Source of the DNA: an uncultured Clostridia bacterium
GTDB lineage: Bacteria > Bacillota > Clostridia > UBA1381
Reading direction: 5' to 3'
Length of the DNA stretch: 64,000 bases
Assembly (NCBI GenBank): GCA_934476675.1
Contig: CAKSOE010000010.1
Span: forward strand, 22,622-86,621
Position 1 is the first letter of the stretch. Every line of letters starts with the position of its first letter. This document shows, one piece after another, positions 34,622 to 45,700 of the stretch. The position numbers were made by a program, and so were the translations under genes. The notes beneath the pieces were generated by a model that had not been told where the DNA came from, ran no database searches, and was given only the letters and a program-made list of their open reading frames with translations.

Positions 34622-36976
34622 TTATTCATTTTTAAAGTTCTTATACTGACTTGGCGTTATTCCCTCAAATTTGCGGAAGGTTCTCAAAAATGTACGTACA
34701 TTGTTAAATCCGACCTTTGAAGCAATTTCGCTCATGGGAATATCGGAACTGTCAATATATTTTTTCGCCTCTTGAATACGCAGCTGTGCAATATAGTCCA
34801 TAAGCGTCACACCCTCGGACTTTTTAAATATATTTGACAGATAATACGGCGTGATGTCAAAATATTCTCCGAGCGAAACAAGGTGCAGATTGCTGTTGCT
34901 GTAATTAAGACGAATATATTCCTTGACATCGTCGATAAAGGAATCGGTTGTCTTTTCCGGTTCGGCGTCGCTTTTCGCATTTTCCGTTTCCGCTGCCGCC
35001 AGACGCTTGCCCATAATATTGCACGAAACCGATACAAGCTTGTGCAGCTTTTGCTGATACGGAGTGTAATTTCCGCGTATCGAGATTATTTCGTCCAGAC
35101 AGCGCAGATAATCGGAATAATCCGTTTCGCCGTCGTATTCCGTCTCCTCCAGCACAACGGCAGACACGGCAAGAGCAATTCTTACGGAAAGAATATGCGC
35201 CTGATTTATGCTCAGCGTACTGTCGGCAAAAATGTTATCGATTATGGAACGTGCAACGTCATAATCGCCCAGACGTATGAAGTTGGTAAGGTTTCTGTCG
35301 ATTTTTTCGTTGAAGCCGCTGTCGGGGAAAGAACGCTGAATGTTATCAAAGATAAGCGTATCCTCGTTCTTTATAAGAGAGCGGTAGCTCATTGTTTTGT
35401 TTGCCTCCCAATAAGCGGAGTGGATTGAATCTATACCCTTGTGTATACTGCTCACGCTTGAATTAAACGAGAACATGAAGTTTTCCTCTATAAAGCGTTT
35501 CGTCTCGCCGACTGCTTCGGCTATGTCGGAGTAACACAGCGAAAGACGATCGGGATTACAGCTTATAATACATATCAAATGTCCGTCTGTCTCTGTCATA
35601 TATCCGCGGTTGTGTCTGTTAATCAGTTCCTCAAACACGTTTGTCATGATAAACCGTATAGCCTTCGCTGTTTCGTGGTCGTTAAGCTGCTCGATGCTGT
35701 CGTCCTCCGAAAAAAGATGGTCGGCATCGGTAATGTTAAAGCACACAACGGCAAAATGATTGGAAATAAAATGAACATCCAAAGCTTTCATTTCCTCCTC
35801 AATGCCGTCCTCCGTGTTAAAAGACCCTGTTGACAGATCCGAGAGCAATTTTGTTTTTCTGTTGTAGGTTTCGCGGCGCTGTATGCTGTTGAGCCTCTGC
35901 TTGTTTGAGGAGTATTCATGTAAAAGATTGTTTATAAGGTCATATTCGCTTTGCACAGCGCTGTTTTCGGAGTTTTTGTGCGCAAAGGTTATTATCTGTT
36001 TAACAGGCATATAGTTCTGCTTTATAAAATAAATAATAAGAATAATCACAACCAAAATACTGAACAGAAAGCTTGCGGCGATTGGTATGCGCAGATATGA
36101 TAACTGATTGGATATGTACTTTTTCGGGGTCACCTGAATGTACTTCCAGCTGTTCAATGAGGACGTAAGCGATATGAGCATATTGCCGTCTGATTTGTCG
36201 AAAGATGTTCCGTCGGGAATGTCCTCATATTCAACGGGCGAATAATCGCCGTTTGAAAATATAATTTGGTTTTTGTTGTCCGCTATAAGCGTAGTTATGT
36301 TGTCATTGCTTGCCGGAACCCTGCTTAACTGCATAATGTTTTCGCCGGAAATTCTTATAACGGCAGTGGCGCGTATGTTGTTGTCACGCATAGGTATGGA
36401 ATAAAAAAAGTCTATAATATTACCGTTATCCTCCGAATGTGACACTGTATATGAGCCGTAAGAAAGCCGGTTCAGATTTTCTTTCCATATATCAATATCC
36501 GCGTCCGTATTTTCGTATAAATGCGAAAAAAACTTATCGCAGTTTGCGGTAAAGTTCGGACTTATGCAATATTCACTTTTGGGCGTGTATACATAAATTC
36601 CGCTGACGTAGGAATTATATTGCTGAAGAGTACGTAAAGCCTGCGCCAGATCAATACGCGTTATGTCAAACTCCGGAGAATCGAGCGTAAGCGGAATAAG
36701 CGTATTTAACGGCTGACAGTTCTGAATACCGGCAATCACAGTGGAAAAATCGGATATCATTTTATCCGTTGACATACACATATTGTTAAGAGTCTGGCTG
36801 CTGTTTTCATATATCTGCTGTTTAAGCTCCTTTTCGGATTTCGTGTAAATATATATGTTATTTATGAAAGGTATCAGAAAAACAAGCAGATACGACACAA
36901 GCCATGACAGTATAATATTCTTTTTAAAAACAGATTTTATGCTGCTGTGCCGATTTCTTTCTCTATATAAATTCAT
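34622..36976 (-). CDS. Membrane-bound AraC-family regulator (YesN/RhgR/YtdP type)
   Basis: 784 residues from the ATG at 36976. Two transmembrane segments (about 24-46 and 300-325) bracket an extracytoplasmic sensor of about 250 residues of the double-Cache style. A cytoplasmic linker of about 330 residues follows, then a C-terminal AraC domain (about 685-780) with YIDSSDIPMSEIASKVGFNNVRTFLRTFRKFEGITPSQYK. Proteins of this layout regulate polysaccharide and rhamnogalacturonan utilisation in Bacillus and Clostridia. It sits in the glycan locus on the same strand as the esterase and the non-catalytic protein, and very likely controls the locus in response to extracellular oligosaccharide. Confidence 0.88.
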   Translation of the reverse strand: MNLYRERNRHSSIKSVFKKNIILSWLVSYLLVFLIPFINNIYIYTKSEKELKQQIYENSSQTLNNMCMSTDKMISDFSTVIAGIQNCQPLNTLIPLTLDSPEFDITRIDLAQALRTLQQYNSYVSGIYVYTPKSEYCISPNFTANCDKFFSHLYENTDADIDIWKENLNRLSYGSYTVSHSEDNGNIIDFFYSIPMRDNNIRATAVIRISGENIMQLSRVPASNDNITTLIADNKNQIIFSNGDYSPVEYEDIPDGTSFDKSDGNMLISLTSSLNSWKYIQVTPKKYISNQLSYLRIPIAASFLFSILVVIILIIYFIKQNYMPVKQIITFAHKNSENSAVQSEYDLINNLLHEYSSNKQRLNSIQRRETYNRKTKLLSDLSTGSFNTEDGIEEEMKALDVHFISNHFAVVCFNITDADHLFSEDDSIEQLNDHETAKAIRFIMTNVFEELINRHNRGYMTETDGHLICIISCNPDRLSLCYSDIAEAVGETKRFIEENFMFSFNSSVSSIHKGIDSIHSAYWEANKTMSYRSLIKNEDTLIFDNIQRSFPDSGFNEKIDRNLTNFIRLGDYDVARSIIDNIFADSTLSINQAHILSVRIALAVSAVVLEETEYDGETDYSDYLRCLDEIISIRGNYTPYQQKLHKLVSVSCNIMGKRLAAAETENAKSDAEPEKTTDSFIDDVKEYIRLNYSNSNLHLVSLGEYFDITPYYLSNIFKKSEGVTLMDYIAQLRIQEAKKYIDSSDIPMSEIASKVGFNNVRTFLRTFRKFEGITPSQYKNFKNE

Positions 36977-37060
36977 AAAATAAGCAAACCTTTCCTTCCG
37001 ATGTATTTCATATGGCGGAAATACTGCCTGCACCGTATGCAGACAGTATTCCGTAAGAGT

Positions 37061-39088
37061 TTAATACTTTTCCGTAGGTATTGCAGCCACCTTTGATATA
37101 CATATTTCGCCCGATGACGCGGTTATTCTGAAATCGGAATTTGTAAGCGCCGGAGGAGCGGTAAAGTTTGCGTCCGTAAGCTTTACAACCGCTGTTTTCC
37201 AGGTTTTTGAATCCGTCAGATTAGCTGCCGTTACCTGTTTGGCGATTGCACCGCCCAAAGCATTGTATTGCAGCAGTACCGAGCCCTTACCCTCGTCAAA
37301 GTATGTTATCATAACGGTTACGTTGGGTTCATCGGAGCTGATGATACTTCTGTCCGCCGTAAAATATAAGAATGTAAGCGATCTGCCGTTTATGGGTTTT
37401 CGGTCAACGGTTTTGCGGCATATAACGCCGGCTTTTTCGGTCTGAACCGTATGCGAATCGCCGGAGCTGACATCATCATTTACGATGAATGAAAGTCCGT
37501 CCGAGCTGCCATTGGGGTCGGCGAGGTCGACAGACGCCATTTTTTCGAGCGAAGCCGTTATGTTTGCCGCCTCCGATGCCAGACCGTCATGGTCATAGGC
37601 AATAACGGAAACATCGTATTCTTTATTTTCCTGTGCGTTTTCCAGTATATATGTATTGATTTCGCCCGTGATTGCGCTTGCCTCGGAAACTCTTCCGGCT
37701 TCTTTACCGTCGATGAATACGGCGTATTCGGAAACCGCGTCGAAATCGTCTGCCGATTTGTCCCACTGAACGTACAGTGTTCTGTTTGAAGTACGCGATT
37801 TAAGTACGGGCGGTGCCGGAGGCGCATTGCGCAGCGGCGAACCGGACAAATTCAGCACATAGAAGTCATATTTCAAATCCTCGGAAAAATCCGTTTCCGC
37901 ACTGAGCGTAAAGCTTGATTCCGCTCCGAGTCTGTGCGAGTCGGTCACAAGGCTTTTAATTATGCCGCTTGATTTATCCGACGCGGTAAGCAGAAGCATA
38001 CAGTCGCCCGATGCCTTGTCGGCGTCCGTAACGGGAACGCTTATGTGTCTTTTGCCGCCGTTTGTGCTCCAGCTTTCCTTGCCTATGGTAAGTGCGTGCG
38101 CTTTGTAGGGTTCTGCTGCCGTCTGCACGGTAAAGGTCTTTTCGAGATATCTGTTGTTAAGCATAACCCTTGCCGTAAGCGTCACATTCTGCACGGTAGG
38201 CGCAAGCGAAACATCGGCAATATTTCCGTTTGTTTTTATGCACTGCGAATCACTCGTCCATGTGATTTCAGCCCCCGAATTACTCAAAACGGGAAGCTCA
38301 AAGCCTTCATCAATCGGCTTGCTTGTGTCTATCGGCAGCGAAAGATTCTGCAAATCGGAATTGAGCGTGTCAAAATCCTCCCTACTGCAAGTGTATACAG
38401 CCACACGTCTGACATACAGCTCATGTCCCGCGCTTTCAACTCTGAAATCGGCAAAACCGTCAACCAGTCCCGTAGACGTTGAACGGTTGAAATGCGCATT
38501 TGTTACGTTCAGCTTAAATGTTTTCCAGGTGTTAGTATTTTCAACAGGTATGCTTACCGTTCTGAAATTTCCGCTGTTAAGACCTGATACATACAAAATC
38601 GAAAACGGTTTTGTACCTGTATCGAAGTATTCCACTTCAAATGTAAGATTATGGTCATCAACCGTAAAGGACGGGCCGGCGTCAAAGGTGACGTTTCCGG
38701 TAGTTACGGGGGAATCCTTTCTGAGCGGACGGCAGAACTGCGAGGTCAGTACGCAGGGCGAACCGTCTTTTTCGGTGCGCATTACGGCAAAATCTCCTGT
38801 ACTGGTTCGGCATATGTACGGTAAATCGTGCGATTCCGCACTCGGTTCGCACCTTTCGAGATCAGCGCCGCTGTAAAAGCCAAGCTGTCCCGTTGAAACG
38901 TCACTCTCAAGAGAATCGCCGAAAACGTATTCGGTATAAATAGCCTTTTGCGGTTCGGAAAGCAGCTCGGCAGCCGCCGTATCATTTTCTATAATAATAT
39001 TCGGAATATCCTCCGCATACGCATAAGATGCCAAAAGCGCCGTCACTGTTGCGGTGATAATAATTCCGTTTATTCTTTTATTTCTCAT
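37061..39088 (-). CDS. Secreted non-catalytic multidomain protein with two locus repeat domains
   Basis: 675 residues with a signal peptide (cleavage near YAYAED, residue 26). Domains: first locus repeat copy (about 55-235), an Ig-like atrophied domain (about 245-322, LPVLSNSGAEITWTSDS), an uncharacterised domain (about 330-415), an Fn3-like domain (about 423-512), and a second repeat copy (about 518-672). The repeat copies carry TFEVEYFDTGTKPFSILY, NTNTWKTFKL and DFR, then VMITYFDEGKGSVLLQYN, SKTWKTAVVKLTDANF and DFRI. I see no catalytic motif and no SLH or sortase signal. A secreted glycan-binding role is inferred. It has a strong promoter divergent from the PL22-like gene. Confidence 0.8.
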   Translation of the reverse strand: MRNKRINGIIITATVTALLASYAYAEDIPNIIIENDTAAAELLSEPQKAIYTEYVFGDSLESDVSTGQLGFYSGADLERCEPSAESHDLPYICRTSTGDFAVMRTEKDGSPCVLTSQFCRPLRKDSPVTTGNVTFDAGPSFTVDDHNLTFEVEYFDTGTKPFSILYVSGLNSGNFRTVSIPVENTNTWKTFKLNVTNAHFNRSTSTGLVDGFADFRVESAGHELYVRRVAVYTCSREDFDTLNSDLQNLSLPIDTSKPIDEGFELPVLSNSGAEITWTSDSQCIKTNGNIADVSLAPTVQNVTLTARVMLNNRYLEKTFTVQTAAEPYKAHALTIGKESWSTNGGKRHISVPVTDADKASGDCMLLLTASDKSSGIIKSLVTDSHRLGAESSFTLSAETDFSEDLKYDFYVLNLSGSPLRNAPPAPPVLKSRTSNRTLYVQWDKSADDFDAVSEYAVFIDGKEAGRVSEASAITGEINTYILENAQENKEYDVSVIAYDHDGLASEAANITASLEKMASVDLADPNGSSDGLSFIVNDDVSSGDSHTVQTEKAGVICRKTVDRKPINGRSLTFLYFTADRSIISSDEPNVTVMITYFDEGKGSVLLQYNALGGAIAKQVTAANLTDSKTWKTAVVKLTDANFTAPPALTNSDFRITASSGEICISKVAAIPTEKY

Positions 39089-39145
39089 GGATTACCCTCC
39101 TTAATGAAGTCTGTGCTTATTATGCGTTGATTTATTTTTATTATT

Positions 39146-39175
39146 ATTATAGCAAATTCGGCAAAACAATGTCAA
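39146..39175 (-). promoter_or_regulatory. Sigma-A promoter of the non-catalytic multidomain protein
   Basis: On the minus strand TTGACA (39170-39175), 18-bp spacer, TATAAT (39146-39151) with an extended -10 TGC. An AAGGAGG site precedes the ATG. Confidence 0.8.
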
Positions 39176-39202
39176 CAGACAAGATTTGCAACTGCATTTA
39201 AT

Positions 39203-39261
39203 CATCGGACATATTTATGAAAAATCAAGGTAAAACAGAGGTTTTTTCGGGAATTTGTCCG
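39203..39261. promoter_or_regulatory. Putative shared operators, copies 2 and 3, between divergent promoters
   Basis: CATCGGACATATTT (39203-39216) and, inverted, GAATTTGTCCG (39251-39261) lie between the two divergent promoters. Both resemble the word before the esterase gene (34474-34487). Seen by eye only. Confidence 0.25.
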
Positions 39262-39291
39262 CCGCGGGGGCGGTATTGGCAAATGTGTCAC

Positions 39292-39319
39292 TTGAAAGAG
39301 AGGGAGGGTATGCTATAAT
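39292..39319 (+). promoter_or_regulatory. Sigma-A promoter of the first PL22-like gene
   Basis: TTGAAA (39292-39297), 16-bp spacer, TATAAT (39314-39319) with TGC before it (extended -10), 41 bp before the ATG at 39361. Confidence 0.7.
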
Positions 39320-39360
39320 AAAATCAGAAGCTGTAAGTATGTCGGAACGGAGATGTTAAA

Positions 39361-42300
39361 ATGAAAAAAATAATATTGCTGCTTGCTGCCATGCTCATGT
39401 GCGGCGCACAGGCATCGGCGGCAGAGCTTGACGCAGTGTCGGAATGGAAATATATGTCTTATTCTTTTGGGACGGAGGACAGCGACGATACAATAATCGG
39501 CGGTATAAGGCTGTTTAAGGAAGACGAACTCCTTTCGCCGGTAAATCCGTCCGAGGAAAACGAAAACTGTTCGTATATATCAAATACCGCCAAAAGCGAC
39601 GCATCGGTGTACCGCACGAAAAAAGGCGGAGCGGACTGCATGGCAGCGGTAAAGCACTATTGTCCTCAGCGTGAGAAAGGAAAGCGCGTTGTGCCGGGTT
39701 ACATATATTTTGATGCGGGCAGCGACATAACGCCCGCGGATAAAGAGCTTACGTTTGAAGTTGAATATTTCGATGAGGGAACGGATAAATTCGGAATTTT
39801 ATATGAAAACGAAAATTCGGGACTGAGCCGTATAGATATTGCGCGTACGGGCACGAATCAATGGAAAAAGGTAAAAAAGACCGTGACGGACGCGTGCTTT
39901 AATGCAGACCGTCCGACAGCGCTGGGAGATAAGAAGTGTGATTTTCGTATCGAGGCGGACGGCAGGGAGGCGGCAATACGAAAAATAGAGCTGTATAATC
40001 ACTATGACGCCGTAAGCGGACGGTCGTATAAGATGATGTCTCTCGGTAAGGAACAAACCGCCAGAACGTATTTTACACAGGGAATGTGGACGGCGGACAG
40101 TAAAAAAATCATTTTAAACGCCGCTGACAGCCGGCTTTATGAGTATAATACCGGAACCGAAGAAACGAAAAGCCTTGTAAAAAGCAGCGCGGATTTCTAC
40201 GTAACGCCGAATAACAATCTGTACTATATAAATACGTCAAAGAAAACGATTAACAGAATAAATCTTGATACATATAAGGAAGAAATACTTACGTCGTATC
40301 CGCCGGGCGCAGTGAACAGTCCGAATTATATACACGTAAACAGCTCCGATACAAAGCTTACGGTACTGTTTAACGAAAATTCATCTCCGCTTGACGTTGA
40401 GACAAATGAAAGCGGAAAACCGGAGCGCCGTAACAGAAGAATACCTGTTTACGATATTCCGGCGGGAACGTGGGATTTAAGATATACTCATGAATTCCCG
40501 TCGGGAACGCCGCATATGACGCATCTTATGATAAATCCCGTATATGACAATTTGGTGTATTTCTGCCACGAGGGAACGACAACAAAAATTCCCGACAGAA
40601 TGTGGACTATAGATACAAATACGGGAGAGCAGAAAAATATTTTTATTCAGCAGCCGAACTCTCTCGGCAGCGACAGCGAGATTAAAACCGGAGAAACATC
40701 CGGTCATGAAAACTGGACGGCTGACGGCGAGCATATGGTGTTTGTGAAGTACCCGTATAACACAAACGTCGGAATGAACGGCATTGTGAGGATAGATAAA
40801 TACGGCGAAAACAGGGAATACATTAATGACGATTATCGTTACTGGCACTGTCATCCGTCTGCGGACAACCGTTTTATAACGGCAGATACAATGATGAGCG
40901 GAATAACGCAGGGAGAAAATGTAAATATGGGTTTCGGCAGCAGCGATATTGTGCTTGTGGACTCCAAAACCTCCTCATCAAAACTGCTTGCGGAGATAAA
41001 GTGCGGAGTTACGCATCCGTATCAGCCGCATCCGGCGTTTTCGCCGAACGGCAGGCTTGTTGCCTTTGCGTGTGTGAATGAAGAAGAACTGCTCTGCGTG
41101 GGAATAATGGACGTAACGGATTTAACTGCCGGAAAAGACGGCGAAAGCTTTTGCGGCAGCACCAATGAGGACAAGGGGGCGCTTGTTTCGGAAATAACGA
41201 ACGAAAACGGCAGAACAAGCGTGAGCATTTTCGGAACGGGAATAGAAAATCGCTTTCGGCTGTTCGGCGCATCATATGAGAGTACGGGCGAATTAAAGGA
41301 AGTCTCGGCAGCATCGGCGGCTGTGGGGCAGTCGGAGGAAAAAACGCTTGAAACAGCCGCAGGCGGCAAGGCGTTTTTATGGACAGAAAGCGGAATACCT
41401 CTGAGCTTTGCACCCACTGCGCCCGAAAAGCTAAGAGCGGCAGAAATATCGGCATATAACGTTAAGCTTAACTGGAACAGACCGTTAAATCTGTCGGACA
41501 ATGAAATAAAATACGAAATATACAGAAATAATGAAAAAATAGCCGAATCGGAAACAGGCTGGTATAACGACTGCAATATTGCGGAGGACGCGGAATACAT
41601 TTACGAGGTGTGCGCCGTATATCCGCACGGAACGGTTTCGCCGCGTGCAAGGCTGAAACTGAAAACAAAAAGCGGCAGAATATATTCGGTAATCGCCGCC
41701 GACGGTGAAGAAAACGGAATGATTTTTCTTAAAAATTCGGATAACCCGGGAACGGATTCGTATACCGAGAAAGTGTCAATCGGCGGAAAGGAATGCCGCA
41801 AATCAACATCGCAGATTGTTGAGGGCAAGAAAAAAACGGGAAAATTTTATTTCCGCACATCGGAGAGCTTTGTAAAAAAAGACGACAGAAACATAACATT
41901 CAGCGTGACATATTACGATCTCGGCACAGGTGACATTTTTGCGGAATACAACGCCGCGGACGGCTCTGTGGCAAAAAGAGCAAAAATAGCCAAGCGCGGC
42001 AACACTCAAAAATGGATAACCGCTGAGGTAAGCGTTTCGGACGCGTGCTTTGTTCATTCGCCGACGCTTTCCGGCTGTGATTTCAGGATAGAGGGCGGTG
42101 CGGACACCTATATTTATGAGGTTGCGCTGAAAAATTCGGCTGTTCATACGCAGTGCGGATTTACGGTTGGAAAATTCACGGCAGGCGAGAATATGACCGA
42201 AAGCGGAATGACGTTTTTCAAGGGAAATTCGGGAGATTCCGCGTATACATTAACGGAAAAGGGCGGCAGAAAATGCGTGTATACCGCCGCAGGAAAAAAT

Positions 42301-42621
42301 ATGTACTTTGATGTTGACGACAGCTTCATTTACGGAGATGCAAAACACGGTGTAAGCATCGAAATCGAATATTTTGACGAGGGCAGCTCGGACATAATTC
42401 TTCATTATAATACCAATGACCCGACCTATACGGGCAATGCGGCATATAAATCTGCGGTAATCGGAAAATGCGGCGGCAGCGGACAATGGAAAAAACTAAA
42501 AACGGTTTTTGTTGATACATATTTCACCAATATGCAGGACGCTCCGTACAAAGCGGATTTTCGTATAACCTCCTCCGCAGGACTTTGCGTAAGCGGTGTA
42601 AAAGTGAAAGAAATGCCTTAA
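39361..42621 (+). CDS. Secreted PL22-like (oligogalacturonate-lyase-type) beta-propeller protein with three repeat domains
   Basis: 1086 residues with a signal peptide (cleavage near ASAAE, residue 20). Order: first locus repeat copy (about 30-215), a seven-bladed-propeller region of the oligogalacturonate lyase type (about 225-600), an Fn3-like domain (about 684-770), and repeat copies two and three (about 772-925 and 930-1086). Propeller landmarks: PHMTHLMINPVYDNLVYFCHEGTT, DRMWTIDTNTGEQKN, SGHENWTADGEHMVFVKY, YRYWHCHPSADNRF and HPYQPHPAFSPNGRL. The conserved His and Gln are compatible with the Mn-dependent lyase site. Known PL22 enzymes lack a signal peptide and act on unsaturated di-galacturonate inside the cell, so secretion is unusual. 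Lyase activity is inferred. Confidence 0.85.
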   Translation: MKKIILLLAAMLMCGAQASAAELDAVSEWKYMSYSFGTEDSDDTIIGGIRLFKEDELLSPVNPSEENENCSYISNTAKSDASVYRTKKGGADCMAAVKHYCPQREKGKRVVPGYIYFDAGSDITPADKELTFEVEYFDEGTDKFGILYENENSGLSRIDIARTGTNQWKKVKKTVTDACFNADRPTALGDKKCDFRIEADGREAAIRKIELYNHYDAVSGRSYKMMSLGKEQTARTYFTQGMWTADSKKIILNAADSRLYEYNTGTEETKSLVKSSADFYVTPNNNLYYINTSKKTINRINLDTYKEEILTSYPPGAVNSPNYIHVNSSDTKLTVLFNENSSPLDVETNESGKPERRNRRIPVYDIPAGTWDLRYTHEFPSGTPHMTHLMINPVYDNLVYFCHEGTTTKIPDRMWTIDTNTGEQKNIFIQQPNSLGSDSEIKTGETSGHENWTADGEHMVFVKYPYNTNVGMNGIVRIDKYGENREYINDDYRYWHCHPSADNRFITADTMMSGITQGENVNMGFGSSDIVLVDSKTSSSKLLAEIKCGVTHPYQPHPAFSPNGRLVAFACVNEEELLCVGIMDVTDLTAGKDGESFCGSTNEDKGALVSEITNENGRTSVSIFGTGIENRFRLFGASYESTGELKEVSAASAAVGQSEEKTLETAAGGKAFLWTESGIPLSFAPTAPEKLRAAEISAYNVKLNWNRPLNLSDNEIKYEIYRNNEKIAESETGWYNDCNIAEDAEYIYEVCAVYPHGTVSPRARLKLKTKSGRIYSVIAADGEENGMIFLKNSDNPGTDSYTEKVSIGGKECRKSTSQIVEGKKKTGKFYFRTSESFVKKDDRNITFSVTYYDLGTGDIFAEYNAADGSVAKRAKIAKRGNTQKWITAEVSVSDACFVHSPTLSGCDFRIEGGADTYIYEVALKNSAVHTQCGFTVGKFTAGENMTESGMTFFKGNSGDSAYTLTEKGGRKCVYTAAGKNMYFDVDDSFIYGDAKHGVSIEIEYFDEGSSDIILHYNTNDPTYTGNAAYKSAVIGKCGGSGQWKKLKTVFVDTYFTNMQDAPYKADFRITSSAGLCVSGVKVKEMP

Positions 42622-42637
42622 AAACAGCGGTTTTCGC

Positions 42638-42650
42638 ATTTTTGTCCGAT
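42638..42650. promoter_or_regulatory. Putative shared operator, copy 4
   Basis: ATTTTTGTCCGAT, the inverse of the ATCGGACA word, lies about 30 bp upstream of the -35 box of the second esterase gene. By-eye match only. Confidence 0.22.
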
Positions 42651-42678
42651 GTAAAAAGCCTATTCACAATTTTGGCAG

Positions 42679-42707
42679 TTGACCGCGGACGGCGCAGGGA
42701 ATACAAT
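42679..42707 (+). promoter_or_regulatory. Sigma-A promoter of the second esterase/transport operon
   Basis: TTGACC (42679-42684), 17-bp spacer, TACAAT (42702-42707), 61 bp before the ATG at 42769. It separates the long operon from the preceding PL22-like gene. Confidence 0.65.
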
Positions 42708-42768
42708 ATATACAACGGACAGAACCGAAATAAAAATCAATATAAAACAGGAAGGACGGATTGCAAAA

Positions 42769-45700
42769 ATGAATAAGAACATGAAAACAAAAATTGTATC
42801 AATACTTTCACTGACGATGTGTATGGCATCGGTAAGCGCCGGAGCGTCGGGCGTTACTGCCGGAAATATCCGATACAATATTGACGGAAAAAACGTAAAC
42901 GCACCAATGCCGGGAAATCTGACAACAAGCGTCGATATGAACGGAAACGGCAGTGCGCGGCTTGTGACTGCCGTATACGACAGCAAAAGCGGAACGCTTA
43001 AAAATGTGTCGCTGTCGGATGTACATAATTTATCGGGCAGCTCGGAAGAAATCAGCAACGATGTTTTAATAGACACAATGGACGGATATAAGTTAAAGCA
43101 TTTCATCTGGGACGGTGAAGGAAAGATGCTGCCTGCCGATGCGGCAAAGGAAAGCAATATAAATCTTGTATCGGCGGTAAGCTGCTACGGAAAAACGACC
43201 GTCACATGGAAAGAGCTGTATAAGCTTGATAATGCCGCAAGCGTAAGCGTGGAAAAGAACGGCAGTATAATAGCGGAGAATATAGCTGTTGACAAAGCGG
43301 CTTATCAGATGAACAGCGCCTCCGGAAACGGCGATATTTTCAGAATTATCGTAAAGGACGCGGCAGGACGAATTATTTCGTCAAGCAATACGGTAAGCGC
43401 AGTTGTAAGCGAAATAAGCCTTGATAAAATATACAGCTTTGAACCGGATAAGCTGAACATAGTTTTATCTGAAAAAGAAAATTCATGCATAGATGACAGG
43501 GCGTACGGCAGCGATGATAAACAGGTGGTTATCGGCGGCGGCGGAACGCTTCATTATGACGAAACGGCGGGCAAGTACGTGTATGACCGTGAGATTGGTG
43601 ACGGAAACTGGGGAGTTACCGAAATCGGAGGCAAAAAAGCGTTGTTTACAACCGCTTTTGAACCAAAGAACGGCGGAAATGCGAAAAAGGGCTGTATAAA
43701 CGTTCTTCTTGGTGATAAATTCACAACGGAAGACAGCATAGATTTGGAATTTGAGTATTATGACAACGGAACGGATACATTTACCATCAGATATGCAAAC
43801 GGAGCGACAACAGGCAATTTCGGAACAATTAATATTACCAAAACCGGAACAGACACGTGGAAAACGGCGAAAGTAAAACTTAACAACGCATACTTTAACG
43901 GTGAAAATTCTACCGGACTTTACAACGGAGAAGCCGATTTCCGTTTTGAATCCAACGGAAAGCTTTTGTACATAAGAAATATAACGGTTATGTCTGAATT
44001 TATATCGGGAGCGGAATTTGTTGCGGCAGACGATAATACCGATGAAGCATACAGTAATGTAACACAGCGTTACAGTGATCCGCAGATAAAGCTGTTCGGT
44101 GACGGAAAGAACCTCACCAGGCTTGACGAACCGGTACAGAACGGAACAAGAGACGTATACTATTCATTTAACGGAACAAGCGACTGCGGATATATCTATG
44201 AAGAAATCGACGGAAAGAAAGCGGTAATGACGTCGCACTACAAGAGGATAAATTCAGATCCGAAAAAAGAATTTACCGACGGATTTATATATTTCTCTTT
44301 GGGAGACGCTTTCAAGAGTAATTACAGAAACGTAAAGATAACCATGGACTATTACGACAATTCAACGGGAAGTATCGGATTATTTTATGTAAACGGAGCA
44401 GCAACAGGTAATTTCGGAAGTACCGCAATCAGAAGAACGGGAACAAACACCTGGAAAACAGCTGAATTTATGATTACAAACGCATACTTTAACGGTGCAG
44501 CCGGAACGGGACTCGGTGACGGAAAATGCGATTTCAGAATAACAGGCAGCGGAGAAGCTCCGGTTTACATTCATTCCTTAAAGGCTGAAATGACCGACAA
44601 GACAGCGCTTGAAAAGAGCTTTCTTGTAAAATCGGAAAATGCCGATACACTTTATCCCGACGGCGTAAGCTTTGAAGTAACCGCCGACGGCTGGAACGGA
44701 AACGGAATAACCTTTGCGGATTCTTCAAATCAGCAGATTAACAGTTCGGGAGACGGTTACAGCGTGCATGAGGAAGTCGATGGTTCATATGCTGTTTCAA
44801 CGGCGTCATTCGGTTACGGAAATTCAACCGGAAATAATACCGGCAGAATGACATATCTTTATTTCGATATTGACGACAAATATCTGTACGGTTTGAGAGA
44901 CAGCTATGCAAAGCTTGAAATAGAGTATTATGACGAAAACAACAGCAACATAGTTTTGCATTATAATAAGTACGGAGCGCCGTATCAGGATTATGTAATA
45001 GGAACACAGACAGGAACGAACACATGGAAAACGGCAGTGGTTGAATTGGACGCCGCAGATTTTGTAAATGCACAGAATTTCGGCTCGGATTTCAGACTGA
45101 CGCTGCCGACAAACAGTACGGAACAAGCACAGTTAAAGATCAGAAAAATAACGGTTAAGAATATTTCGCATAAGGTTCAGCCGGAAAACGATAATATTCC
45201 TACCGTATATATTGCAGGCGATTCGATAGCCGCAAATTATTCGGCAGATTCGGAAATTATCGGCTGGGGCATGAGACTTCCGCAGTATTTTGACGGAATA
45301 TCAACAGTAAATTATGCCGTACCGGGTTCATCGACAAAAACCTTTAATTTCAGCAATGTGGCCGGAAGAGTGTTAAAGAACGATTATGTTCTTATGAGCT
45401 TCGGACATAACGACTCAATGAGCGATGCGCGCGGAGTTGACGTTGAAACCTACAAGAGCAATATGGAAGCATATATTACAAAAATTCTTGATGCGCAGGC
45501 AATTCCGGTAGTGCTTTCGTCTATTCCGACATATATGCCGGACGGAACGATGAGTGATGAAATAGACGTATACCGTGCCGCTGCAAAAGAGGTTGCAAAA
45601 AAGCTGAACGTTACGTTTATAGACCTCGGCGGACAGCTTAAAGCTTATCTTTCAACGCTCGATGAGGAAACGGCTCTTACATACTATGTATATGAGAATG

